NCBI GenBank assembly: GCA_945871955.1
Contig: CAMBXR010000011.1
Location: forward strand, 1 to 53,732
Source: an uncultured Clostridium sp.
Lineage (GTDB): Bacteria; Bacillota; Clostridia; Peptostreptococcales; Peptostreptococcaceae
Length of the DNA stretch: 53,732 nucleotides
Direction: 5' to 3'
A program made the position numbers and the translations under genes. Positions within the stretch are counted from its first letter, which is position 1. Each line of letters opens with the position of its first letter. Shown in pieces: positions 42,489 through 51,822 of the stretch. The notes below the pieces were generated by a model. The model was given only the letters and a program-made list of their open reading frames with translations. It had not been told where the DNA came from and ran no database searches.

Positions 42489-43235
42489 CTAAATCAAAGG
42501 TATTAGAGAACCTAAATCTAAAAGCTTTTCATTGCTCAATGATATAAATTTTTTATTTTTACTTTCTAAAAAACTCTTAATCTCATTAAAATTAGGGTGT
42601 TTGCTTATATCTCCAAAGAATGCTAAAGTATCTTTGCTAATAAGTCCACTGCATCCACCTATAAATCCATAATTTAGCTCGAATAAATCAATATAGCCTT
42701 TGTCAATTAAAAGACAATCAATATTATGCTTAATTACTTCATTATATATACCTTCGTCAGAGGTGATAATTGAATTTTCATCAACTATACAAATAGAACA
42801 TTTACAATATCCTTGATTGACATGTATTTTTTTAAATTTATTTTCTTCAATATAGTTAAGTAGTTTTTTATCGGTGAAATTAAAATTATGTATAACTTTG
42901 TTACCTAATATGGCAGCATTATAAGCTACATTGTTAGGATATTTTTTTTCTATAATAGATTCTCCTTTTATTACATTAAATCCTAAGGGTGATAGAGTTT
43001 TATTGTAGTAATCATATACATTTGGAGATACTAAAATATCATTATTTTGAAGTTTTATAAGATTTATATCAGGATGACAACTTATAGCATTATAAGTTTC
43101 TTCACATTTTGCGCTTTTAATCAAACTTATATTGTGTTTATTTAGATTAATTATCATTTCTTCAGTTATTCTACTATCAACTAAAGCAAGGCTTATTTTT
43201 TTATCTGGAATAAAAGATGATTTTACAAATTTCAT
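42489..43235 (-). CDS. Conserved protein of unknown function (possibly DUF6873)
   Basis: A 248-residue soluble protein with no signal peptide. Noticeable segments are ALVDSRITEEMI, CHPDINL, NQGYCKCSICIVDEN and FIGGCSGLISKDTLAFFGDI. These fit my memory of the DUF6873 group predicted to share the guanidine-modifying-enzyme fold, but I cannot confirm catalytic residues. ATG 43235 follows AAGGAGAG. It is on the opposite strand to the island and probably unrelated to it. Do not treat it as an enzyme without further evidence. Confidence 0.55.
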   Translation of the reverse strand: MKFVKSSFIPDKKISLALVDSRITEEMIINLNKHNISLIKSAKCEETYNAISCHPDINLIKLQNNDILVSPNVYDYYNKTLSPLGFNVIKGESIIEKKYPNNVAYNAAILGNKVIHNFNFTDKKLLNYIEENKFKKIHVNQGYCKCSICIVDENSIITSDEGIYNEVIKHNIDCLLIDKGYIDLFELNYGFIGGCSGLISKDTLAFFGDISKHPNFNEIKSFLESKNKKFISLSNEKLLDLGSLIPLI

Positions 43236-43280
43236 TTATTACTCTCCTTAAAGTTTTTCTTATTATAATATAAAACAAAT

Positions 43281-43320
43281 AAAAAAAATAATCCATCAAA
43301 TTTCACTTTAATGGATTATA
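43281..43320 (-). terminator. Terminator of the 136-residue unknown gene
   Basis: On the minus strand ATAATCCAT / ATGGATTAT hairpin followed by eight T. Confidence 0.78.
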
Positions 43321-43342
43321 TTATATGTAAAATAGTAAGAAA

Positions 43343-43753
43343 TTATCTAAGTAATTTTTCTTCTAATTCCAAGACTTTATCTGCATCTATATTTTTATCA
43401 ATGGCTTTTTTTATAGCTTCTTCTATGCTTTTTCCTGAAGCCATTAAACTTGTAGTAGTATAGTTTATTTTATCTAGGGTACCAAAGCAAAACTTACATC
43501 CTGTTGTAAAGCAAAGTAGAGTCCAATGTCCATCATACTTTTCTTTAGATATATAATCTGCCACTGTTAGAGCATGAAGAAGATCCATATTATCCATATT
43601 ACCGATAGCTTTAATTGTATCCTTATTTACTATACTTTTTTCTTTTTTACTATCTAGCTTTATTACAGCTTCAACTTGGTTTATTTCTTTTATAAAAACA
43701 CCTTTTGAAACATTACCATTATCTTCGTATAATATTCTGTCTCCAAAATTCAT
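43343..43753 (-). CDS. Small conserved-looking protein with a CxxC motif, unknown function
   Basis: A 136-residue protein starting at ATG 43753 behind AGGGGG. The first 50 residues (NFGDRILYEDNGNVSKG, then VEAVIKLD) look like a small beta-barrel. The middle has LLCFTTGCKFCFGTL, a Cys-x5-Cys-x2-Cys cluster that could bind a metal or cluster. The C-terminal 50 residues are charged and helical. I do not recognise the family. It has its own ribosome site and terminator. Confidence 0.7.
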   Translation of the reverse strand: MNFGDRILYEDNGNVSKGVFIKEINQVEAVIKLDSKKEKSIVNKDTIKAIGNMDNMDLLHALTVADYISKEKYDGHWTLLCFTTGCKFCFGTLDKINYTTTSLMASGKSIEEAIKKAIDKNIDADKVLELEEKLLR

Positions 43754-43825
43754 ATATTACACCCCCTATATATATAATAGTAGCAAAAGGTACAAAAAAT
43801 ACAATATAAAAACGACTATACATAT

Positions 43826-43861
43826 AAAAAAGCTATGCACATTAATATGCATAGCTTTTTG
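43826..43861 (-). terminator. Terminator of the lipoprotein gene
   Basis: AAAAAAGCTATGCA / TGCATAGCTTTTT, near-perfect hairpin flanked by A and T runs. Confidence 0.82.
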
Positions 43862-43863
43862 TA

Positions 43864-44868
43864 TTAGTTAAATTCAACACCATTATTTTCTAATGTAGTT
43901 TTAAAACCTTCTAAGAAGAATTTGTATCCTTCTTCTTTGTTATCACCAAGTGGATTATCATTTTCTAGAGCATCATAAAGTTGTCTGCAATAATCAGATG
44001 GTGAATATGAAATCTCTTGCCCTATAAAATCAATAGCAGAGTTTACTCCTGCATCATATATTTGGCTTTTTAATGATTCAGAAAACTCTAAGTATTCAGA
44101 ATAAGTTTCGTCTTCATCATTTTCAGTTGAGTTATCTGTAGAATTGTCATCTGTTGAAGGAGTACTTGATTCTGGTTTTGTAGTATTTTCACTAGTATTT
44201 TCAGAAGTATTTTCTTTATCAACTACTACTTCTTCTTCAGTAGTAGACTCTTCAATTGAAGCAATTACTTTTGATATAAATGAATCATTATAAGCGTTTT
44301 TATAAATATTAGCAATTGTATATTCTTTTATTGTAGTCATTCTTACTTCATTTTCAAATTCATCATTATCATTAGATGTAGTAGAATTTGTTAATTGATC
44401 TTTGTAGTATATGTAGAAATCATTAATATCATAGTATTTTTTTGTAGCATTTAAAGTAGCTTTATAAAGTCTAGAAGAAATTTCATATATACCATTACTA
44501 TCTAAAGTAATACTTTCAGTATCTTCGTCTTTAGTATTATATTTTTCGTAAGTCGACTTTAAAACATCAAAACTTCCATCTTGTGTATTAGAGTAAGATT
44601 CTAATAAATCTACTAATTCTTCCTTATCTTCCTTAGAAGTAATTTCTTTTACAATTGTCTCAAACTCATTTTGTAAATATTCATCAGAATAATTTTCTGT
44701 TGAAAAGAAAGCATCTTTATAAGTTTTTGCACTGTATTCAATACTTCCATCTAAAGCAGTAGTGTCTTCAGTCATTACAAATTTTTCTTCTTGTGCTTTT
44801 TTACATCCAACTAAAAAAGTTAGTGGAAGAGTTAGAGCAACCATAAGACTAACTATTTTTTTATTCAT
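43864..44868 (-). CDS. Lipoprotein of unknown function
   Basis: I start it at ATG 44868 behind AAAGGAGAG, giving 334 residues; the in-frame ATG at 44892 has no matching site. The signal (NKKIVSLMVALTLPLTFLVGC) has lipobox LVGC. The mature protein is acidic and helical, with a Ser/Thr/Glu/Asn-rich linker near residues 225-260 between two helical regions. No enzyme motif is visible. It is divergent from the arginase-like gene and appears monocistronic. Confidence 0.75.
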   Translation of the reverse strand: MNKKIVSLMVALTLPLTFLVGCKKAQEEKFVMTEDTTALDGSIEYSAKTYKDAFFSTENYSDEYLQNEFETIVKEITSKEDKEELVDLLESYSNTQDGSFDVLKSTYEKYNTKDEDTESITLDSNGIYEISSRLYKATLNATKKYYDINDFYIYYKDQLTNSTTSNDNDEFENEVRMTTIKEYTIANIYKNAYNDSFISKVIASIEESTTEEEVVVDKENTSENTSENTTKPESSTPSTDDNSTDNSTENDEDETYSEYLEFSESLKSQIYDAGVNSAIDFIGQEISYSPSDYCRQLYDALENDNPLGDNKEEGYKFFLEGFKTTLENNGVEFN

Positions 44869-45057
44869 ATTTCTCTCCTTTAATTTAAACAAAGAATTTA
44901 ATAATAAATATGTATAAATTTATTATAAAAGATATTCTATCACATTTTGTCAATTTAGAATACTATTTGCAATAATAAAAAAGAAATAATATCCAAAATA
45001 ATATTTAAAAAGTAATAAAATTTAAATAAGGAAATAAATTACTAAGGGGGAGTATTT

Positions 45058-45828
45058 ATGGAGAAAATTTGTATACTAAACTTTAATAATACATATAAAA
45101 ATCAAGATTTTTATGAAAATGAAAATTATACAATTGTTGATTTTTCTGATTTAAAAAGTGCAAGTAGATATTGTGATGAAAAATCTTTAGACGTAATACG
45201 AAAAAGACTTGAAAAATTTGTTGATATAAAAATAAAATTTATTGACTCTGGTAATTATCATTATATTTCCTACCTGATATTAGAAAAAATTACTAAACCA
45301 TTCACATTAGTATTATTCGATCATCATACAGATATGCAGCCTTCTTATTTTGAAGAATTAATGTCTTGTGGTTGCTGGGTGAAAAAAACATTAGATGATA
45401 ATAAATATATTGAAAAAGTAATTATAATAGGTGCCGATGAAAATCTTATTAATTCCATTGAAGAAAAGTATAGAGAAAAAATAATATGTTTTAGTGAAGA
45501 TTTTATAAGAGGAAATTATAACTGGGATAGCTTTTCAAGAAAACATATAAATAGCCCTATATATATTTCCATAGATAAGGATGTTATAAATTATAAAGAA
45601 GCTAAAACAGATTGGGACCAGGGGAGTTTAACATTGGAAGGATTAAAAAATATTTATATCAATATATGCAAAAATCATGAAATAATAGGAATAGATATAT
45701 GTGGTGACTCTTCATATAATGGTGAAATATATGAAGTTAATCATAATAATGAAATTAATAATAAAAGTAATAAAAAAATATTAGAAATAATTGAAGAAGA
45801 GTCTTTTTATGAATTAAATACTATTTAA
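45058..45828 (+). CDS. Arginase/ureohydrolase-superfamily protein
   Basis: A 256-residue protein with the three metal-ligand motifs of the ureohydrolase fold in modified form: GNYHYISYL (GGxH), LFDHHTDM (DAHxD) and SIDKDVINYKEAKTDWDQG (SxDxDxxDP). All His/Asp ligands are present, so an Mn2-dependent hydrolase is likely, but the sequence is far from classical arginase or agmatinase and the substrate loop differs. ATG 45058 follows AAGGGGG. The substrate could be arginine, agmatine, formiminoglutamate or something else. Confidence 0.8.
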   Translation: MEKICILNFNNTYKNQDFYENENYTIVDFSDLKSASRYCDEKSLDVIRKRLEKFVDIKIKFIDSGNYHYISYLILEKITKPFTLVLFDHHTDMQPSYFEELMSCGCWVKKTLDDNKYIEKVIIIGADENLINSIEEKYREKIICFSEDFIRGNYNWDSFSRKHINSPIYISIDKDVINYKEAKTDWDQGSLTLEGLKNIYINICKNHEIIGIDICGDSSYNGEIYEVNHNNEINNKSNKKILEIIEEESFYELNTI

Positions 45829-45833
45829 ATAGG

Positions 45834-45879
45834 AAAAGAGGTAAAAATATTAATTTTATAAATATATTTACCTCTTTTC
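45834..45879 (+). terminator. Terminator of the arginase-like gene
   Basis: AAAAGAGGTAAA / TTTACCTCTTTT stem extended by AT pairs, just before the heme operon promoter. Confidence 0.75.
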
Positions 45880-45913
45880 TACATATATTAATAAAAATAA
45901 TAATCTTTATTAA

Positions 45914-45942
45914 TTGACAATGATTATCAATAATGATAGAAT
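45914..45942 (+). promoter_or_regulatory. Heme-operon promoter with Fur-like box in the spacer
   Basis: TTGACA (45914-45919), 17 bases, TAGAAT (45937-45942). GACAATGATTATCAATAAT at 45916-45934 matches about 15 of 19 positions of the GATAATGATTATCATTATC Fur consensus and covers most of the spacer, so iron-loaded Fur should block polymerase. Confidence 0.82.
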
Positions 45943-45976
45943 TATATTACAAAATAAATCGAGGAGAAAAAATAGG

Positions 45977-47944
45977 ATGATTAGAAAAGGGAAATTAGTA
46001 AAAAATACGGCAATAGCTTTAGCAATAATATCAGTATTTGGTAGCACATTAAGTTCAGTAAGTGCTGCTGAGTTAATAAAAAATACACCAGCAATAACAC
46101 AATATGTAGATGGAACATATAAAGTAGATGCAAAGTTAATAAAAGATACATCAGATGAAGACTCTATGGCAAATGCATATTTAAAATCAACTAATATACA
46201 AATATCTAACAATAAAATGTATATGATAATGGAATTTACAAGTGGAAACTTATTAAAAGAAATAAATCCAAGTGTAAATGGAAAATCAGTAGAAAAAACA
46301 ATAACAAACAATGGGGATATAAAAACTGTAAAATTTGAATTAACATCACTAGATGATAAAGTAGAATTAGGTGTTTTAATAAATCCTTTTGGTGACTTTA
46401 CAGTAAATGCAGCTTGTAGAGTAAAAATAGAAAATGCACAAATACCAACTACTCCAGAGAAAGAAGATGATGCAGTAACTTCACCTACACCAAGCTTACC
46501 AAATGAAGATGATAAGGATGAAGTTATAGAAGAAAATGAACAAGCTTTAAATACAGTTTTAAAACATGAAACTCAAGATAAAGACTCATCTGCTAATAGA
46601 TATTTAGAATCTAGTAAATTAAAAACAGTAGATGGTAAAAAATACATAGTATTAAACTTTAATAGTGGAAATATGTTTACAGCAATGAAAGCTTCAGTAA
46701 ATGGAAAAGAAGTTGAAACAAAATTTGAATACAATGAAAAAAGTGATATTGCAACAGTAGAATTCGAAATATCATCTTTACAAGACGATATGCTATTAAG
46801 TTTTACATATAATACTCCAATGGGAAGTATGACACATTCAGCTAGAATTCAATCTGAAATTGCATCAGCAGGAGATGAAAATGATACTGTGCTACCTCCA
46901 ACTACTGATAATGAGGACAATGTAACACCTCCAACTACTGATAAAGAAGAAGATAAAACAGATTCTGATGACTCAAATACAGATAATGGATCAACTTCAA
47001 ATAGTACATATAAAAATGGATATTACCAACTAAATAATAAAGTTGAATGTGACAATGCAGTTGGTTACCAAATGGTAAGAAATCTATTAAGTGAAATTAC
47101 AAATATGGAGGTTAAAAACGGAAAAACTTATGTGACTTTAAGAATGTCTTCATATAGCTTAATGGGTAATATAACTATGAAAGTTAACAACAAATCAGTT
47201 AACTTCACTAAAAATGTAATAGATAATGATACTGTAGAATTAACAGTAGAAGTTCCAAACTTAAATGCAAAAATTACAATGGGTATGTATGTTACTGCTA
47301 TGGGTCAAACAGTAAGCTTTGGTGTTACTTTTGATAAAGATAGTGTCAAATTCATAAGCTCAAATGAAGAGCCAACTATACCAAATTCAAATAATGGGTC
47401 TACAAATAACAGCGCAACTAATAATTCAACAAGCAATGAATCAACTAATACAACAGTAGAAAACAATGTTGTTAAAGGTAAATTATATACTATAAAAAAT
47501 GAAGTAATATCAGATAATGCAACTGGAAAAGCAATGGCAAGAAAATACTTAAATTCAACTACAAAAATAGAAGAAGTAGATGGAAAAATGTACGCTACTT
47601 TAACATTTACAGGTGTGGACTTAATGAGTAATCACAAAATATATGTAAATGGAAGCGTAGTAAACCACACAATAACATCTAAAACTTCAAGCTCAGTATC
47701 TATAAGATTTGCAATACCAAATGTAAATGCAGATATAAAAGTTCAAGTGTTTGTAGTTCCAATGAACTCAACAGTAACATTTGGAGTTAAATTATTAGAA
47801 GATACATTAACATTTGTTAAAGACTTTGAAGTTGAAAATGGAAGCCTTCCTCAAACAGGTAGTGCTTTTGGAAGTGAAATGCTTTTAGGACTTGGGGGAT
47901 TATTAACTGCAAGTGGAGCATTATTAAGAAGAAAGAGAAAGTAG
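45977..47944 (+). CDS. Surface heme-binding protein with four NEAT domains and LPQTG anchor
   Basis: A 655-residue protein starting at ATG 45977, ten bases after GAGGAG. It has a signal peptide (to about 30), four NEAT-like domains (about 40-152, 187-296, 345-456, 500-612) joined by Pro/Thr/Asn/Asp-rich linkers, and a sorting signal LPQTG at 624-628 with hydrophobic tail and RRKRK. NEAT domains take heme from hemoproteins and relay it. The canonical YxxxY heme motif is not visible; instead the last strands share an (A/P)MG..V.FG pattern. It leads an operon with its likely sortase and heme ABC transporter. Confidence 0.88.
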   Translation: MIRKGKLVKNTAIALAIISVFGSTLSSVSAAELIKNTPAITQYVDGTYKVDAKLIKDTSDEDSMANAYLKSTNIQISNNKMYMIMEFTSGNLLKEINPSVNGKSVEKTITNNGDIKTVKFELTSLDDKVELGVLINPFGDFTVNAACRVKIENAQIPTTPEKEDDAVTSPTPSLPNEDDKDEVIEENEQALNTVLKHETQDKDSSANRYLESSKLKTVDGKKYIVLNFNSGNMFTAMKASVNGKEVETKFEYNEKSDIATVEFEISSLQDDMLLSFTYNTPMGSMTHSARIQSEIASAGDENDTVLPPTTDNEDNVTPPTTDKEEDKTDSDDSNTDNGSTSNSTYKNGYYQLNNKVECDNAVGYQMVRNLLSEITNMEVKNGKTYVTLRMSSYSLMGNITMKVNNKSVNFTKNVIDNDTVELTVEVPNLNAKITMGMYVTAMGQTVSFGVTFDKDSVKFISSNEEPTIPNSNNGSTNNSATNNSTSNESTNTTVENNVVKGKLYTIKNEVISDNATGKAMARKYLNSTTKIEEVDGKMYATLTFTGVDLMSNHKIYVNGSVVNHTITSKTSSSVSIRFAIPNVNADIKVQVFVVPMNSTVTFGVKLLEDTLTFVKDFEVENGSLPQTGSAFGSEMLLGLGGLLTASGALLRRKRK

Positions 47945-47954
47945 GACAATATAG

Positions 47955-48587
47955 ATGAAGAAAATTAAGAATATATTCTTTGTATGCATATTTTCTTTAA
48001 TCATGGGTGCTCAAGCTATAGTTGCAAATGCAGCACAACTTAGTGAATTACAAAGTGGAATATATGAAATAAGTAATGACGTTTACCATGAACAAGAAAT
48101 TGGTATGAACATGGCGAGAACTTATGTGGATGAAAATATGACTTTAGAGAAATCTGAAGGTAAATGGTATTATACAGTAAAATTCAGTGGAACTAATTAT
48201 ATGGAAAATCACAGAATTTCTATTAATGATGAATTAGTAGATACTGAAGTAGTAAACGAAAACTCAGAAGAAAATACAATAGAATTAAAATTTGAAACAG
48301 ATTCTATAACTCCAGATTTAGAAGCTCAAATTTATGTGGATGCCATGGGAAGAGATGTTGAATTCGGTATAATTCCTAAGGAAGAAACATTAAATTTAGT
48401 ACAAGCTATAGAAGAGGTAGTAGAAGTAGTTGAAGCAGAAAGTACAGAAGATACAAATGAAGAAACTTCAAATGAAGAAGCTGAACAAAAAAGCGAAAAA
48501 TCTTCAAATAAATCAATCTTCATAGGTATTGGAGCAGTAATAGCACTAGCTATACTAGTACTAGTTATAAGAAGAGTAAAAAAGTAA
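47955..48587 (+). CDS. Single-NEAT membrane-anchored protein
   Basis: A 210-residue protein with a signal peptide ending near VANAA, one NEAT domain (about 30-145: SGIYEISNDVYHEQ, YTVKFSGTNYMENH, DAMGRDVEFGI), an acidic Glu/Ser linker, and a C-terminal membrane segment with RRVKK. No LPxTG or NPxTN signal is visible, so it is probably held by its membrane helix, near the cell membrane where it could hand heme to the lipoprotein encoded downstream. In Isd systems a single-NEAT IsdC fills this position. The start has only a weak AGGA site and is likely coupled to the gene upstream. Confidence 0.83.
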   Translation: MKKIKNIFFVCIFSLIMGAQAIVANAAQLSELQSGIYEISNDVYHEQEIGMNMARTYVDENMTLEKSEGKWYYTVKFSGTNYMENHRISINDELVDTEVVNENSEENTIELKFETDSITPDLEAQIYVDAMGRDVEFGIIPKEETLNLVQAIEEVVEVVEAESTEDTNEETSNEEAEQKSEKSSNKSIFIGIGAVIALAILVLVIRRVKK

Positions 48588-48590
48588 TTT

Positions 48591-49139
48591 ATGAAAAATA
48601 AAATTTCAAAAATTTTAATTACTATGGGCCTATTAATTATAATAGGCTCTTTAATTCTAATTACCTATTCTAAATATATGGAAAATAAAGCTTTATCATC
48701 TTTTGAAGAAAAGATTGAAAGACAAGAAGTTATAACTGAAGTAAATCCTGGAGATGAAATTGGAATTATAGAAATAAAATCTGTTAATTTAAAAAATGTA
48801 ATAGTAGAGTCTACTGATAAGAAATATTTAAATCACCATGTATGTCACTTTGAAAATAGCACAATGCCAGGGGAATATGGGAATTTTGCACTGGCTGGAC
48901 ATAGTAGTACTTATTATTACAATCAAGTATTTAATGAATTACACAAAGTGAAAATTGGAGACGAAATCATAATAAAAACAATAAATGATGAGTTTACTTA
49001 TACAATAACTGAAACTATAGTTGTTGAATCAGATGAAATAGAAGTACTAGATCAAGATATGACTAAAAAAGAGATTACATTAGTAACTTGCACTAATGGT
49101 GGGAAACAAAGGTTTATAGTAAAAGGTGAAGTTTTATAA
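48591..49139 (+). CDS. Sortase (class A/D-like)
   Basis: A 182-residue membrane-tethered sortase with an N-terminal hydrophobic helix (about 8-28), the His motif NFALAGHSS, and the catalytic TLVTCTNGG with Arg in QRFIVKGE. The His-Cys-Arg triad is complete. The short size and TLVTC form fit class D or A better than the class B sortases of staphylococcal Isd systems. Placement four bases after a NEAT gene and near the LPQTG protein suggests it anchors that protein. There is no clear ribosome site; coupling is likely. Confidence 0.87.
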   Translation: MKNKISKILITMGLLIIIGSLILITYSKYMENKALSSFEEKIERQEVITEVNPGDEIGIIEIKSVNLKNVIVESTDKKYLNHHVCHFENSTMPGEYGNFALAGHSSTYYYNQVFNELHKVKIGDEIIIKTINDEFTYTITETIVVESDEIEVLDQDMTKKEITLVTCTNGGKQRFIVKGEVL

Positions 49140-49178
49140 GAAAAAATTATTGTTGAAACTAAGAAAGGGAAGAGAAAG

Positions 49179-50054
49179 ATGAACATAAAGAAAAAAATAA
49201 TCGCATTACTTTCAGTGACAATGTTAACTTTTATGGTTGGTTGTTCAAGTAGTGAAAGTAATGAGAGTAATGTTACTAATAGCAATGGTGAAGAAGTAGT
49301 AGTTGCAACATCAGTTGCTGTAACAGAGATATTAGATAAATTAGGAGTTGAAGTAAGTGGTGTTCCAACTACTTCTTATGAATTACCTAAAAGTACTAAA
49401 GATGCAACAGAAGTGGGATCTCCTATGAACCCAGATTTAGAAATTATAAAATCTCTAAATCCTACTTGTGTAGTTTCTGTAGATACATTAGGATCGGACT
49501 TTGAAAAACAATTTACAGAAAATAATATTCCAAGTATGTTTGTTAACTTAAGTACAGTGGATGGACTGAAAGAAACTATAGTAAATCTAGGTGAAAAATT
49601 TGATAAAAGTGAAAAAGCTGCTGAAATAATAGCAGAGCTAGAAAATAAAGAAAATGAATTAAATTTATCTAAAAGAGAAAATAAGGAAGATATTCTTATA
49701 TTATTTGGCGCACCTGGATCTGTAATGGTATCAACAGATAATTCTTATGTTGGTAATTTAGTTAAAATTGCTGGTGGTAACAATATTTTTGAAAGTGAAA
49801 GCTCTTCTTTTATACAAGTTAATATGGAAGAAATAATAAAAAGAAATCCAGATAAAATTCTTATAATGACACATGCTGTTCCAGAGGAAGCAAAGAAAGC
49901 TGTTGAAGAAGAATTTGCTAAAGCAACTTGGCAGCAATTAGATGCTATAAAAAATAATAAAGTATATTATCTTGAAAATGGATATTTTGGAATGAGTGCC
50001 AACTTAAAAGTTATAGAAGCCTTAGATAAGTTAGGAGCAATATTAAATGAGTAA
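49179..50054 (+). CDS. isdE: Heme-binding ABC lipoprotein, IsdE-like
   Basis: A 291-residue type III binding protein with lipobox MVGC. GSPMNPDLE (Met near 85) and MTHAVPEE (His near 227) match the Met and His axial heme ligands known in IsdE. The family receives heme from NEAT proteins and delivers it to a FecCD-type permease, encoded next. ATG 49179 follows AAAGGGA. The gene overlaps the permease by 8 bases. Heme specificity rests on the NEAT neighbours and these two residues. Confidence 0.88.
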   Translation: MNIKKKIIALLSVTMLTFMVGCSSSESNESNVTNSNGEEVVVATSVAVTEILDKLGVEVSGVPTTSYELPKSTKDATEVGSPMNPDLEIIKSLNPTCVVSVDTLGSDFEKQFTENNIPSMFVNLSTVDGLKETIVNLGEKFDKSEKAAEIIAELENKENELNLSKRENKEDILILFGAPGSVMVSTDNSYVGNLVKIAGGNNIFESESSSFIQVNMEEIIKRNPDKILIMTHAVPEEAKKAVEEEFAKATWQQLDAIKNNKVYYLENGYFGMSANLKVIEALDKLGAILNE

Positions 50055-51042
50055 TACTTTAGAAAGAAAAAAAACTTTATATATAGTAGCCTCCATAATA
50101 TTTCTTTTCTTTGTAGCCTTAACATCTATGAAACTTGGATCACTTGAAATATCTTATATAGAACTAATTAAAGGTATATTTACAGGTTCTAATGAAGGAA
50201 ATATGTCTATAATAAGAGAACTTAGATTTCCTAGAATTATAATAGCTATATTGGTAGGTGGAAATTTAGCTATATGTGGTGTACTTTTACAAGTTGTGGT
50301 GAAAAATCCTTTAGCAGATCCAGGGATTACAGGTATATCTGCAGGGGCATCATTAGTTGCAGTACTTATAATGGTATTATTTCCTGGATTAAATAGCTTT
50401 AAGTCATTATTGTCTTTCGGTGGAGGTCTAATTTCTGCTTGTTTAGTATTTAGCATAGCTTACGATAAAGGATTTTCACCTCTAAGAATTATATTAGCTG
50501 GTGTTGCCATGAATGCCATGCTTAGTGCCATGTCATCAATACTTACTACTATCAATTCCACGGGTGTTTCATCTGTGACAAACTGGTTAAATGGTAGTTT
50601 AGCAACAGTTACATGGTCAGATGTGAAATTACTATTTATTTATTCTATAATAGGAATTTTAATTTCATTTACTTTAAGTCAAACTTGTAACTTAATGAGC
50701 TTAGGAGATAAAAGTGCAAAAAGTTTAGGTGTGGATGTAAATAAACAAAGAATACTTATATCAGCTGTGGCAGTATTTTTAGCAAGTATAAGTACAGGTG
50801 TGGCAGGAATTATTTCATTTGTAGGTTTAATAGTACCTCATATAGGAAGATTTATAATAGGTTCAGATCATAAATACTTAATACCATTTTCATTTTCAAT
50901 GGGAGCCATACTACTTTTAATAGCTGATACAGCTGGAAGATGTTTATTTATACCTTATGAAATACCAGTAGGTCTTGTTATGTCGGTAATTGGTGGACCG
51001 TTCTTTATATTCTTATTAAGAAGGAGCATGAAAAAATGTTAA
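50047..51042 (+). CDS. isdF: Heme/iron ABC permease, FecCD family
   Basis: A 331-residue permease with about ten membrane helices. Family markers are LRFPRIIIAILVGGNLAICGVLLQ near residue 60, KNPLADPGITGISAGAS, and GIISFVGLIVPHIGR plus GSDHKYLIPFS near the coupling helix. It forms a homodimer that moves heme across the membrane. It overlaps the binding-protein gene upstream by 8 bases and the ATPase downstream by 7, a tightly coupled set. Confidence 0.92.
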   Translation: MSNTLERKKTLYIVASIIFLFFVALTSMKLGSLEISYIELIKGIFTGSNEGNMSIIRELRFPRIIIAILVGGNLAICGVLLQVVVKNPLADPGITGISAGASLVAVLIMVLFPGLNSFKSLLSFGGGLISACLVFSIAYDKGFSPLRIILAGVAMNAMLSAMSSILTTINSTGVSSVTNWLNGSLATVTWSDVKLLFIYSIIGILISFTLSQTCNLMSLGDKSAKSLGVDVNKQRILISAVAVFLASISTGVAGIISFVGLIVPHIGRFIIGSDHKYLIPFSFSMGAILLLIADTAGRCLFIPYEIPVGLVMSVIGGPFFIFLLRRSMKKC

Positions 51043-51812
51043 GAGGAGAAAATATAAGTTTTTCATATAGCAAAGATAAAGACTTTATAAAAAATTTAAA
51101 TATAAATATTCCAAAAGGAAAAGTAACTACAATCTTGGGTCCTAATGGTAGTGGTAAATCAACACTACTTAGTATTTTATCTACTTATAATAAACCTTCA
51201 AAAGGAAATGTATTTATAGAAGATAAAAACTTAAATGATTTAAAGTCTAGGGAAATAGCAAAACTTATTGCCACAGTTCATCAACATAATGAATCACCAG
51301 AAGATTTAAGTGTGGAGACTTTAATAAGTTATGGAAGAACACCTCATCATAAAAGATATAAATTTAATAAAGATGAAAATGAAGAAATAATAAACTGGGC
51401 AATTAAGTCAACTAATTTAGAAGATATAAGAGATAAAAAAGTTATGAGTTTATCAGGAGGTCAAAGACAACGTGCATTTATAGCAATGGCTCTAGCTCAA
51501 AAGACAGATGTATTACTACTTGATGAGCCAACAACTTATCTTGATATTTTTCATCAAATAGAAATATTAGAATTAGTAAAAAAATTAAATGAAGAATATA
51601 ATATGACGATTATTATGGTTCTACATGATATAAATCAAGCGATAAAATACAGCCACAATATTGTGGTTATGAAAAACGGACAAATTATTGGCGAAGGTCA
51701 TCCAAAAGACGTTATAAATGAGAAAACCATAAAAACTGTTTATAACGTGGAAGGTGTGATCTGCAATGTAAGTCAGGAAGAAATGTATTTTGTTCCAACA
51801 AAAGCATGTTAG
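51036..51812 (+). CDS. Heme/iron ABC transporter ATPase (FecE-like)
   Basis: A 258-residue ATPase with Walker A GPNGSGKST, signature LSGGQRQR, Walker B VLLLDEPTTYLD and H-loop VLHDINQA; the TTYLDIFHQ form is typical of the FecE/FepC/FhuC group. It powers the FecCD permease. The ATG lies inside the permease 3' end, behind AAGGAG. All motifs are complete. Confidence 0.93.
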   Translation: MLRGENISFSYSKDKDFIKNLNINIPKGKVTTILGPNGSGKSTLLSILSTYNKPSKGNVFIEDKNLNDLKSREIAKLIATVHQHNESPEDLSVETLISYGRTPHHKRYKFNKDENEEIINWAIKSTNLEDIRDKKVMSLSGGQRQRAFIAMALAQKTDVLLLDEPTTYLDIFHQIEILELVKKLNEEYNMTIIMVLHDINQAIKYSHNIVVMKNGQIIGEGHPKDVINEKTIKTVYNVEGVICNVSQEEMYFVPTKAC

Positions 51813-51822
51813 GGGGAAGAAG

